This document shows positions 18,520 to 26,453 of a DNA stretch of 64,000 nucleotides, piece by piece. Under the pieces are notes generated by a model that ran no database searches, was not told where the DNA came from, and saw only the letters and a list, made by a program, of their open reading frames with translations. Both the position numbers and the translations under genes were made by a program. Within the stretch, counting starts at the first letter, position 1. Every line of letters begins with the position of its first letter. This stretch comes from Shewanella fidelis ATCC BAA-318 (GTDB lineage: Bacteria; Pseudomonadota; Gammaproteobacteria; Enterobacterales; Shewanellaceae), in NCBI RefSeq assembly GCF_000518605.1, contig NZ_JADX01000010.1, forward strand, positions 124,001 to 188,000, read 5' to 3'.

Positions 18520-20670
18520 ATGAAATTAAGTACTAAAAAGCTTCTGCTTGTTTCAAGCATTGCAGCGGCACTAGTGGGTTGTAACAGCTCTGATGACGAT
18601 AACAATCACGTAAGTGATCAAACCATCAGTGTACGTCTAATGGAAACCACTGACATTCACACTAACGTGATGCCATACAACTACTTTGTTAGCCAAGAAG
18701 TGAACGAAACTCAACTACCTGAGTGGGGTTTAGCTCGTACTTCTTTAGTTATCGAAGCGGCTCGTAACGAAGTAGAAAACAGCATGCTATTTGATAACGG
18801 TGACTTAATTCAAGGTAGTCCAATGGGCGACTACATGGCGTCATTAGGTACTGAGCACGTTAAAGAAAACACTCACCCTGTTTATAAAGCGATGAATGAG
18901 CTGCAATACGACGCAGCTAACTTAGGTAACCATGAGTTTAACTATGGTCTAGATTACCTAGATGAGTCACTTAAAGGTTCTGAGTTCCCGTATGTTAGCG
19001 CTAACGTATGGAAAGTTGATAACTCGCTAGAAAAAGTCAGTGATGCTGCAGATGAGTGTGAAGTGCGTATTACTGAAGAGTTCTATGAAACAGCAGAACA
19101 TAAATATAATCCATACGTGATCTTAGATCGTGAATTTAAGAGCAGCAACGGTGAATCTTATATCGTTAAAGTGGGTGTTATCGGCTTTACTCCACCAAAC
19201 ATTATGGGTTGGGATGCGTCGTTACTAAAATGCAACGTGATGGTGTCTGACATCAAGAAAACTGCTGAGCATTATGTACCTAAGATGAAAGCAGAAGGCG
19301 CAGACATTATTGTTGCGATCCCTCACTCTGGTCTAAATGACAATAACGACGAGTTTGCCGAAAACGCAACCTTACACCTTGCCTATGTTGACGATATTGA
19401 TGCCATCATGTTTGGTCACGATCACCGTGAATTCCCAAATACCACAGGTGAATATGGCGAAATCGAAGGTGTTGATGCTGAGCTTGGTTTAATCAACGGT
19501 ATTCCAGCGGTTATGCCTGGTTTCTGGGGCGCTAAGCTAGGTGTGATTGACCTAACGCTAACAACCAAAGATGACGGCGAAACTTGGGACGTTGACCACT
19601 CTAAATCGACTTCAACATTACGCTCGCTTATTCCTAACAGCTCAAATCGTATTATCGAAGACTTAGTTGCTGATGAGCACCAAGGCACAATCGATTATAT
19701 GTCTGCTTCAATCGCTGACATCGATGTAAACATGAACAGCTTCTTCCCACAAGTGGTACCGGATCTATCGATTCAAGTGGTTAACGAAGCACAACTACAT
19801 CAGTTGATGAAGTGGAAAGCTGAAGGTGTGTTTGCCGATGCTGCTGACGACGCTATCTTCTTGTCAGTTTCTGCGCCATTTAAGTCTGGCCGTAACGGTC
19901 CACAAGATTACACCAACATTCAAGAAGGCGAACTAACTAACGCCTCTGTTGCTGATATCTATGTATTTGATAACAACACCCCTGCGGTATTAAAAATGAC
20001 TGGTTCTGATATGAAGAACTGGATCGAGTGGGTTAACTCAAACGCATACAACAGCCTACCTTTAGCTGCTGGTGAGCGTTTCTTGAATGAGTCATTCCCA
20101 GGCTACAACTTTGACGTATTCTTTGGTGGCTTTAACCAAGCTGGTGAAGGCTTACTGAAGTACACAATTAACGTTGAACAAGAGTCAAAATACATCGACA
20201 TTAATGGCTTTGAATACACAGAGACTGACAATAAGCAGCTAACTAGCCTGACTTATAATGGTGTTGAAATTGCTGATGACGCAGAAATTTACGTTATCAC
20301 CAACAACTACCGCGCATCTAACGTGAAAATGCCAGGTGTTGATAAAGCAGTACTTGTTAAAGAAGAAGCGGCATTCAACAACCGTGAATTAGTACAGTAC
20401 TACCTACAAGACTCGCTAGCTGAAAATGAAGGCGACACGGCTTTAGCATTCCCGAATGCTGAAGTGTTCCAACTTGTTGCACCTAACACTGACAGCGTGT
20501 GGTTTGCATCAGCAACATTAGATGAAGCATTCCGCTGTGTAGACAATGGCATCACTGGCCTTTCAACAGAAAAAGCAGAAGAGACTAAAGCGGGTACTGA
20601 AGGCTTTACTAAGTTCCACTTTAACTTTGACTACAGCGGCGAGTTTAACTGCGCAGCTAAAGCTAAGTAA
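18520..20670 (+). CDS. cpdB: CpdB-type 2',3'-cyclic nucleotide 2'-phosphodiesterase/3'-nucleotidase, lipoprotein
   Basis: The metallophosphoesterase half carries all metal motifs in order: METTDIHTN (D-x-H), DNGDLIQGSPMGDYM, NLGNHEFNYGLDYL, PHSGLN and MFGHDHREFP. The C-terminal half is the 5'-nucleotidase substrate domain (LSVSAPFKSGRNGP, YVFDNNTP). The match to CpdB is close. The enzyme hydrolyses 2',3'-cyclic nucleotides and 3'-nucleotides outside the cytoplasm, salvaging phosphate and nucleosides. Unlike Escherichia coli CpdB, which is soluble and periplasmic, this one has a lipobox (LVGC, then NSSDDDNN), so it should be membrane anchored; Asp after the Ser residues fits outer-membrane or surface sorting. 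I start at the ATG of 18520 because GGGAGT precedes it by six bases. Confidence 0.9.
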   Translation: MKLSTKKLLLVSSIAAALVGCNSSDDDNNHVSDQTISVRLMETTDIHTNVMPYNYFVSQEVNETQLPEWGLARTSLVIEAARNEVENSMLFDNGDLIQGSPMGDYMASLGTEHVKENTHPVYKAMNELQYDAANLGNHEFNYGLDYLDESLKGSEFPYVSANVWKVDNSLEKVSDAADECEVRITEEFYETAEHKYNPYVILDREFKSSNGESYIVKVGVIGFTPPNIMGWDASLLKCNVMVSDIKKTAEHYVPKMKAEGADIIVAIPHSGLNDNNDEFAENATLHLAYVDDIDAIMFGHDHREFPNTTGEYGEIEGVDAELGLINGIPAVMPGFWGAKLGVIDLTLTTKDDGETWDVDHSKSTSTLRSLIPNSSNRIIEDLVADEHQGTIDYMSASIADIDVNMNSFFPQVVPDLSIQVVNEAQLHQLMKWKAEGVFADAADDAIFLSVSAPFKSGRNGPQDYTNIQEGELTNASVADIYVFDNNTPAVLKMTGSDMKNWIEWVNSNAYNSLPLAAGERFLNESFPGYNFDVFFGGFNQAGEGLLKYTINVEQESKYIDINGFEYTETDNKQLTSLTYNGVEIADDAEIYVITNNYRASNVKMPGVDKAVLVKEEAAFNNRELVQYYLQDSLAENEGDTALAFPNAEVFQLVAPNTDSVWFASATLDEAFRCVDNGITGLSTEKAEETKAGTEGFTKFHFNFDYSGEFNCAAKAK

Positions 20671-20714
20671 CTCCTCAGCTTTTCAAGCGAATCAAGTTAT
20701 AGCTTGAAGCAACA

Positions 20715-20746
20715 ATCCCTACTTAGCGATAAGTAGGGATTTTTTT
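20715..20746 (+). terminator. Intrinsic terminator of cpdB
   Basis: ATCCCTACTT pairs perfectly with AAGTAGGGAT around AGCGAT and is followed by six T. It lies 45 bases after the cpdB stop. Confidence 0.9.
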
Positions 20747-20748
20747 AG

Positions 20749-21927
20749 CTATTGAAAACTCGCTTCAACAAACGTGATTGGTCCCCGAACACCTTCTTTA
20801 GATATGCTCCTAACCTCTAAGCGGTTATCACCCTGTTGTAACTGCCATATGTATTCGGCAGATTGCAACTCAAGCCATTTCCCCTGTTCCGTTTTAAGCG
20901 AGTAATGAGAAAACTGCTGCATATTATTATATAAACTCAGTTTAATTTTCCCTTGCGCGGCAAAACGCCACATATTATCAAGATAATCTTGCTCTGATTT
21001 AATCTGATGTTGCTGCATCACAGACTGAAAACTACCGCTTGCATTAGGTAAAGCCGACATTGCAAAAAAGGTCTGATTCAATTTTGGATAAGCAATATCA
21101 ACCTCTTTAGTAAACAGCTTAGTGTTGTTAGCGCCCATGCCTTGAAAGGTTAAAAATGGCTTGTTTGCCTCCATCAACAACACAGTACTCTGCTTTTTAT
21201 CGTTAAACAGCTGAGAAGAAACATGGTAACCAAAATAGTTGCCTAAAAAGGCACTATAACCGTCATAGTACTCCTGTAAGTTAACGTCATTAGCTTTGGC
21301 AAAATTATTAGTCACTACGAATGAAATTTGTTGATACTTCCCCTGCTGCTTAAGCAGGTACATATCATGGGTATTGAGAAACTCGCCATTGTGTTGCGCA
21401 TAAATGCTAAATTGAGGATCGAAGAAAATCCATTTATTTAAATCGTTCGACCATACCTCTGTTGCCACATGCCCTTTACCCCAACCACCATAGGCCACGT
21501 CGGTTGACTGCAAGCCTATCTGCCTAGAATGATGCCCCATTGCAGATAAGATATCGGCCATCACCTTGCCGTATTCAACACAACGATACCGTTCACCTTG
21601 CTGATGCACTGCTTTTAAAATATCTAGCGAACTCATGCCTTTTGGTGCTTCATTCAGACCATCATGCTGCCATTGGCTAGCTACCCAATCCATCACCTCA
21701 ATAAACAATTGCGGCTCTGTTACATTGGCAAACTTTGCCCGCTCAAATACATACGCAACAAGCGCTGGATCTTGCTTTAAACTTATCTCTTGTGCAGCAA
21801 CAGGCATGATCGATTGATAATTGTTGCTATCGGTAACTTCAACTTTGTGTAACTCGTTAGCCAATAACGTTGACGGAAGCAAAGCTACGACACACAGCAG
21901 TTTCAATTTAATTAGTGAGCCTAACAA
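20749..21927 (-). CDS. Secreted transglutaminase-like (papain-fold) protein
   Basis: A signal peptide (KLLCVVALLPSTLLA) is followed by a transglutaminase-core domain at about residues 75-200 with the catalytic triad in order: Cys in YRCVEYGKVM, His in GKGHVATEVW and Asp in WIFFDPQF. The triad being intact argues for an active amidase, protease or cross-linking enzyme. The C-terminal half is a beta-rich domain (about 290-392) that I do not recognise. The start codon is a TTG at 21925-21927 with AAGGAA seven bases upstream; the next Met lies beyond the signal peptide, so TTG is preferred. The periplasmic substrate is unknown. Confidence 0.75.
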   Translation of the reverse strand: MLGSLIKLKLLCVVALLPSTLLANELHKVEVTDSNNYQSIMPVAAQEISLKQDPALVAYVFERAKFANVTEPQLFIEVMDWVASQWQHDGLNEAPKGMSSLDILKAVHQQGERYRCVEYGKVMADILSAMGHHSRQIGLQSTDVAYGGWGKGHVATEVWSNDLNKWIFFDPQFSIYAQHNGEFLNTHDMYLLKQQGKYQQISFVVTNNFAKANDVNLQEYYDGYSAFLGNYFGYHVSSQLFNDKKQSTVLLMEANKPFLTFQGMGANNTKLFTKEVDIAYPKLNQTFFAMSALPNASGSFQSVMQQHQIKSEQDYLDNMWRFAAQGKIKLSLYNNMQQFSHYSLKTEQGKWLELQSAEYIWQLQQGDNRLEVRSISKEGVRGPITFVEASFQ

Positions 21928-22190
21928 TATTAAATTCCTTTTAAATTATGATGTAACAGTCAATTTTCATCAGTTAGATAATAGAGTTTGAAATCAAAAA
22001 ATACGCCTTAAGTTGTGCTTACGCAACAAGCAAAAATAGTCTATTAAAAATACATCTAATCGTTTTAATACATACAGCAAATTTTCAAATCAGATAAAAC
22101 CTAGAGATTTATTTAGCTAAAATAAGTTTGTTAAAATACCTCCCAAAAGTCATAGCCGCTTAAATTTTAAAAAACATGGAGTTAGTCTTG

Positions 22191-22760
22191 AGCGAATACT
22201 TCTTTGCCAGAGAAAATGTCGGTATCGCCTGTTATGTTTTTGCTGATGAATATATCGATGCCGTACCTGTCGACTCATTTACTTTTCCCGCAGCGCCGGT
22301 CCCTTTAGTCATCCAATATGATTCTGAAGAGGGCTGCAGCGTACCTGACGTATTTGAAATGCCGGCATTCTCACTACGAAAAAGCATATTTGACACCTTA
22401 GATTTAAACACTATCTCAGGGGTAAATTGGGTCGATATTAATTTGGTTCACAACGGCAATCATGAGTTTGTCATGCTACAGGTTGCCAATCACCTAAAAG
22501 CAATAGATAGAGTCAGTAGCGATATCAAACGCTACCGCAAGGACGACGACGGCGATGAGATGATTAGCGGTATTCGTCGGCTACACATCGACCAGAAAGC
22601 ATTGCAACAAGTCGAGTTAGCACAACGACTGATATTTATTGATCCCGCTTGGTACAAGCAGGTGTTTTTTCACAAATCAGTGGTCGAACAACTGACTAAG
22701 CTCAAGTTAACTGGCGTGGAGTTTATTCCAGCTGAAGGCTATTCAGATTTTGGAGGCTAA
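22191..22760 (+). CDS. Imm11/DUF1629-like putative immunity protein A
   Basis: About 189 residues, soluble, acidic. The layout (IFDTLDLNTISGVNWVDI, then FVMLQVANHLKAIDR, a basic-acidic hinge, then LIFIDPAW and a closing TGVEFIPAEG) resembles the Imm11 (DUF1629) family of polymorphic-toxin immunity proteins. The next gene is a clear paralogue. Alignment of SEYFFAREN with its MSDYFFIREN puts the start at the TTG of 22191, where GGAG lies six bases upstream. The in-frame ATG at 22176 overlaps that GGAG and is probably part of the ribosome binding site. No toxin gene is adjacent. The family call is by pattern and not certain. Confidence 0.6.
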   Translation, partial: SEYFFARENVGIACYVFADEYIDAVPVDSFTFPAAPVPLVIQYDSEEGCSVPDVFEMPAFSLRKSIFDTLDLNTISGVNWVDINLVHNGNHEFVMLQVANHLKAIDRVSSDIKRYRKDDDGDEMISGIRRLHIDQKALQQVELAQRLIFIDPAWYKQVFFHKSVVEQLTKLKLTGVEFIPAEGYSDFGG

Positions 22761-22770
22761 AGCTAATAAC

Positions 22771-23331
22771 ATGAGTGATTACTTTTTTATAAGAGAGAAC
22801 CAGCCGACACCAATCTATGAAGTCGCAGAAGAGTTTGAAGAGGCGGCATTTAGCACTCGATTTACCTATCCAAGTGCGCCAGTGCCCGTTATAGCCACTC
22901 ATAAACCAGAACAAGAGTATGTAATTGCCGATATTCTACTTGAGCCAGAGTTTGCGATATCTCAACGCTTGTTTGATTCGCTAGCACTTGAGCCGCTATA
23001 TGGCAGCAACTGGATCCCACTCAAGTTATTTGATCAAGGCGAACACGATTTCATGATGCTGCAACTCGCCCATGAACTCGATGTAATTTGCCATGAACAG
23101 AGCGTATTTAAACGCTTTAAACGTGGCTTCATTAGTGGCATGAAAACACTGGTTATCGATACCGACAAGCTGGCGCAGATCCCGCTCTACAAAAGACAGG
23201 TTTTTCGCGATAGCGCTTGGGGTTTTCATACGTTTTTTCATAAAGATATTGTCGAACAGATCATGCGCCATTCACCAACAGGCATCGAGTTTGTAGCGAT
23301 TAAAAACTTTAACCAAGCATGGGCAGGTTAG
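22771..23331 (+). CDS. Imm11/DUF1629-like putative immunity protein B (paralogue of A)
   Basis: About 186 residues, aligning with the preceding gene from end to end: shared blocks include YFF-REN, TYPSAPVPV, the FDSLALEPLYGSNWIPL segment, FMMLQLAHELDVI, ISGMKTLVID, QVFRDSAW-FFHKD-VEQ and TGIEFVAI. It is therefore a tandem duplication that has diverged. The ATG at 22771 matches the paralogue's start; a GGAGG lies 14 bases upstream, rather far, and the two genes are likely translationally coupled. As for its neighbour, immunity to a contact- or secretion-delivered toxin is the family role, but no cognate toxin is present in the window. Confidence 0.6.
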   Translation: MSDYFFIRENQPTPIYEVAEEFEEAAFSTRFTYPSAPVPVIATHKPEQEYVIADILLEPEFAISQRLFDSLALEPLYGSNWIPLKLFDQGEHDFMMLQLAHELDVICHEQSVFKRFKRGFISGMKTLVIDTDKLAQIPLYKRQVFRDSAWGFHTFFHKDIVEQIMRHSPTGIEFVAIKNFNQAWAG

Positions 23332-23333
23332 CT

Positions 23334-23771
23334 ATGTATATTGCATTTAACCAAGAAATTATTAGCAGCCTACTGCCAGAAAAAAGACCCGACAGCACCT
23401 TTAGCAACCCCGATCTATTTATCGTGTTTAATCCCGCCGTACGCTTTGTGCTTTGGCAAGAGATTATCGATGAACTACCTGAGCATTGGTTAGCTGGCAA
23501 AGATCTATGGGATAGCGATTTCGACTTTAGCAGCAACCATTGCAACACAGAGCACGACACCGACTGCGACGATAGGGTATTTGATGATTATAAAACCCTA
23601 GAGCTGTTGCAATTCCCTACCCTAGATACGCTAGATGTTGAGCAAAAACATGCATTTGCCTACGACAGCAATCATGTGCTGCACATCAACCAAGACTTCA
23701 TTAAAGATCTAAAGTCTGCAGGTTGTAGCAATATTTGGTACCACACCACAGCGCCCTTTGGCAGATATTAG
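23334..23771 (+). CDS. Hypothetical protein, third gene of the Imm11-like cluster
   Basis: A 145-residue acidic soluble protein starting two bases after the stop of gene B, with AGG six bases before the ATG at 23334. An ATG five codons upstream overlaps gene B and is less likely. It has a Cys/His/Asp-rich middle (around NHCNTEHDTDCDDRVFDDY) that might bind metal, and a C-terminal SNIWYHTTAPFG. I see no clear similarity to its two neighbours and do not recognise a family. The tight spacing says that the three genes form one operon. Confidence 0.6.
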   Translation: MYIAFNQEIISSLLPEKRPDSTFSNPDLFIVFNPAVRFVLWQEIIDELPEHWLAGKDLWDSDFDFSSNHCNTEHDTDCDDRVFDDYKTLELLQFPTLDTLDVEQKHAFAYDSNHVLHINQDFIKDLKSAGCSNIWYHTTAPFGRY

Positions 23772-23953
23772 TGTGGTTACGATTGGGTAAGAGTTAGCGC
23801 CTATTTACTCCAGCTCTAATTGCACTCAGTTGCTACGGCTCTGCGTATTTGAAAATTCACCCAGATTTGGTTAGGTTAAAAAAGCAGCAAAATTAACGCC
23901 GAATCTATTTTGCACAAACATAAAGAATCACCGATAACTAAGGAGAATTCATT

Positions 23954-23998
23954 ATGATCTACTTGTTAGACCTAATAGTACGTTTATTGCGTGGTTAG
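23954..23998 (+). CDS. 14-residue micro-ORF (hydrophobic peptide or leader peptide)
   Basis: An ATG preceded by AAGGAG at an eight-base spacing opens MIYLLDLIVRLLRG and stops at TAG. The Shine-Dalgarno is one of the best in the window. A perfect intrinsic terminator follows about 40 bases later, so the ORF has the layout of a stand-alone short transcript. The peptide is amphipathic, Leu/Ile-rich with one Asp and two Arg. It could be a leader peptide, a small membrane peptide or a type I toxin-like peptide. I do not recognise it and cannot show that it is translated. Confidence 0.5.
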   Translation: MIYLLDLIVRLLRG

Positions 23999-24040
23999 CC
24001 CTTTTAGAAGGCGACTTAGCCGCTTAATATGCTGATGCTG

Positions 24041-24066
24041 GGTTGCTGTAACAAGCAACCTTTTTT
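24041..24066 (+). terminator. Intrinsic terminator after the micro-ORF
   Basis: GGTTGCT pairs with AGCAACC around GTAACA and is followed by six T. It ends the micro-ORF transcript, or attenuates read-through into the NERD gene. Confidence 0.85.
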
Positions 24067-24283
24067 AGCGGTGCTTTTTACAACTCAATATCTTTAATTT
24101 CAGGTGCAAGAGCTAAATATCGCAGACAGCTCTTGAGTCAGCCGCTCCCATCACACCTCTCCAACTTAAATCCATTTGTTTAAGTAGATTTTTCAACCAA
24201 ATAGCAGATAAAATGCACTTAACACTTATCAAGCTGCTAGCGATTCGGTTATCGCTAAGCAGTAGAATGGATGCTATTGATAA

Positions 24284-25345
24284 ATGATTTTAAAGACCAA
24301 ATCTCCGCAAAATGTGCAATCCGCGCAAGCGATTGCAGGCCAGCAACAAGAACAGAACGTGGCATTTTTTCTGCGCCGCGCCTACAAAGACCACCCGCAA
24401 GTACTGGTCATTAACGACTTCAAGTTTCGCTTTAACGACGAAGTCGCACAAATAGACCACCTCATCATTTATAGCTATGGCTTTATTCTAATTGAATCGA
24501 AGAGCATCAGAGGTCGGGTAAAGGTCAACCAGCAACAAGAATGGAGCCGCAGTATTGGTGCAAAATGGCAAGGCATGCCCTCGCCCATCAAGCAAGTAGA
24601 GCTGCAACAAGCTCTGTTACTCGAATTATTAATGCACCATCGTAGTGAGATTTTAGATAAATTGCTCGGCTTTAAGCAACAAGGCTTCAAAGGTCGATGC
24701 TGGGATCACCTGTGTGCGGTATCCAGTGATGCCATCATTGATAGAAAGTCGATGCCCAAGGCCGTATCAGACAAGCTGATAAAGTCTGAGTTTCTGGTAG
24801 ATAAACTCGACAAGGTAATGAATCTAAAAAGCACCTTTCAGCGGGCAATAAACTTCAGCGATACCCGCCCAGACTTCAGTCAACAAGAACTAGAATCTGT
24901 CGCGTCATTTCTTATCAAGCAACATATCGCACCGAATACGGCAGCAGACACAGAAACAACAAAAGCAACAAGCCAAACAACCACTGAACAAGTCAGCGCA
25001 CCACTAGCAAGCACACCAATACCAGCAGCTAGCACAGTGCCGGTTCAACGCATGCCAGCTCAAGCAGTAGCAGAACCCGCACCACTTACAGAAACAGAAA
25101 CAAAAACAGGGAAAAGCCAAACAATTCAGATAGTTTTACGCTGCAAACATTGCGGAGAATCAACGAATTACACGCCAATGTATGGCAAATTCGGCTATTA
25201 CATACATTGCAAACAATGCACTAAAAACACGCCAATGAAACAAGCCTGCCCACAGTGCAGTAGTAAGAATACAAGAGTTAAGAAAAGCAAAGAGACTTAC
25301 ACCCTAAACTGCCAAGAGTGTGGTTGTGAACAACGGGTGGTTTGA
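24284..25345 (+). CDS. NERD-domain nuclease-like protein with two C-terminal zinc ribbons
   Basis: The N-terminal NERD domain spans about residues 15-170. Its restriction-endonuclease-like core is intact: D58 in QIDHLII and E71-x-K73 in FILIESKS, so metal-dependent nuclease activity is plausible. A low-complexity Thr/Ala/Pro/Gln linker covers about 220-280. The C-terminus has two zinc ribbons: C287-x2-C290...C309-x2-C312 and C322-x2-C325...C343-x2-C346, like the topoisomerase-type C4 fingers that bind nucleic acid. NERD proteins occur in plasmid and defence contexts as well as in ordinary chromosomes. The gene lies just upstream of the unusual AT-rich pair, separated by 71 bases. Confidence 0.8.
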   Translation: MILKTKSPQNVQSAQAIAGQQQEQNVAFFLRRAYKDHPQVLVINDFKFRFNDEVAQIDHLIIYSYGFILIESKSIRGRVKVNQQQEWSRSIGAKWQGMPSPIKQVELQQALLLELLMHHRSEILDKLLGFKQQGFKGRCWDHLCAVSSDAIIDRKSMPKAVSDKLIKSEFLVDKLDKVMNLKSTFQRAINFSDTRPDFSQQELESVASFLIKQHIAPNTAADTETTKATSQTTTEQVSAPLASTPIPAASTVPVQRMPAQAVAEPAPLTETETKTGKSQTIQIVLRCKHCGESTNYTPMYGKFGYYIHCKQCTKNTPMKQACPQCSSKNTRVKKSKETYTLNCQECGCEQRVV

Positions 25346-25416
25346 GAGCTAGTAAGGCTTATTCAGAGTTATATTTTTACATATTTCAATATAAACAAAG
25401 TGTAAGGAAGTTATTT

Positions 25417-26451
25417 ATGCGATATATGAACACTAACTGCTACCATATCGATATACAGAAAGGTACCTATGCTGAATTTAAAGGAAATGCGAGTTCTACG
25501 CAGAATTTCCAGCAATTTGCTAAAGAAGCGGTTAAGCACACTCAAGAAGCGAACAACGCACAAGAGTTTATCTTTAATGATTCCTCTCTCGTTCAAAGTG
25601 AATTTCTTACATATAGAGAGCATACTCCTCACTGGGGAGTAATGTGTGACAAATTTTCAGCAGAGTTATTAGATCAGCAACAAGTATCTCAAAAGAGTAT
25701 CGACCACCTAAGAAAGAAAGTGACTCCCGGTAGTCTGCTGATTATTCACTGTAAACCAGATATAAATGTTGATTTATTAATCCTTGTTAAGATGGAGCAG
25801 GAGGAGTTCGCAAATGTAATTGACTTTAAACATGAGTACGGACTGCCAACAGAAAAAAAAGCATTAAACACAGCTTTAATTAGGTTTGAAAAAGGGCAAC
25901 CAACAAGTCTATTTGTTTCAAGAACAAATGCATTTTGGATAAAGTTTCTAGATATATACCCAGTCAGATCTGATAATATAAACACAGCAAACGCTTTTAC
26001 TGCTATCGATACAGCACTTAAAAAAGTTAAACATGAAGGATTTAAGGCAGATCACTTGGCCCTTCGTAATCATTTGATCACCTATCTAAGAAACAACCAA
26101 GGCAAAACTGTTGTTTATTCAGACCTCATTGCCACGATATTTGAAGCTCACTCACCTTTAGACGAGAACTTCCAGGCTAAAGATTTTGCAAACAGCTTAA
26201 GAGAGTTACCTAAGAAAAAAACAGGGAAATTAGCATTTGACCCACACTTTCAAATCGATATGAAAGATGTAAAAGCGAAAAAACGTACTACATCAATCAG
26301 TTTAACTGACAAAATTGAATTAAGCTTAAAAGATGGTATCGAAAACTTGGACGAAACAATTAAGCCTTATGAAGAAGATGGCAGAAAGGGGATAGTTGTA
26401 TTCTCTGATGAAGGTTTCGAGCATTTCATAACAAATGAGAGTGAAAAGTAA
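25417..26451 (+). CDS. NdpA/YejK-like (37-kDa nucleoid-associated family) protein, divergent
   Basis: About 344 residues, soluble. The sequence follows the order of segments in YejK/NdpA: GSLLIIHCK...LLILVKM (the paired central strands), NTALIRFEKG, then FWIKFLDIYPVRSDNIN (compare FFMDFLG in YejK), and later HLITYLRNNQGKTVVYSDLIATIF. Similarity is low and the assignment is by pattern. YejK binds the nucleoid; diverged relatives occur in phage-defence neighbourhoods. The ATG at 25417 has AAGGAAG six bases upstream; the longer frame would begin with a TTG inside the NERD gene. The gene is visibly more AT-rich than its flanks, with many AGA and ATA codons, and the next gene begins two bases after its stop. 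Confidence 0.55.
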   Translation: MRYMNTNCYHIDIQKGTYAEFKGNASSTQNFQQFAKEAVKHTQEANNAQEFIFNDSSLVQSEFLTYREHTPHWGVMCDKFSAELLDQQQVSQKSIDHLRKKVTPGSLLIIHCKPDINVDLLILVKMEQEEFANVIDFKHEYGLPTEKKALNTALIRFEKGQPTSLFVSRTNAFWIKFLDIYPVRSDNINTANAFTAIDTALKKVKHEGFKADHLALRNHLITYLRNNQGKTVVYSDLIATIFEAHSPLDENFQAKDFANSLRELPKKKTGKLAFDPHFQIDMKDVKAKKRTTSISLTDKIELSLKDGIENLDETIKPYEEDGRKGIVVFSDEGFEHFITNESEK

Positions 26452-26453
26452 TA

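Noticed and set aside
25342..25416. N-terminal extension of the NdpA-like protein overlapping the NERD stop
   Set aside because: The TTG start lacks a ribosome binding site, while AAGGAAG stands six bases before the ATG at 25417.
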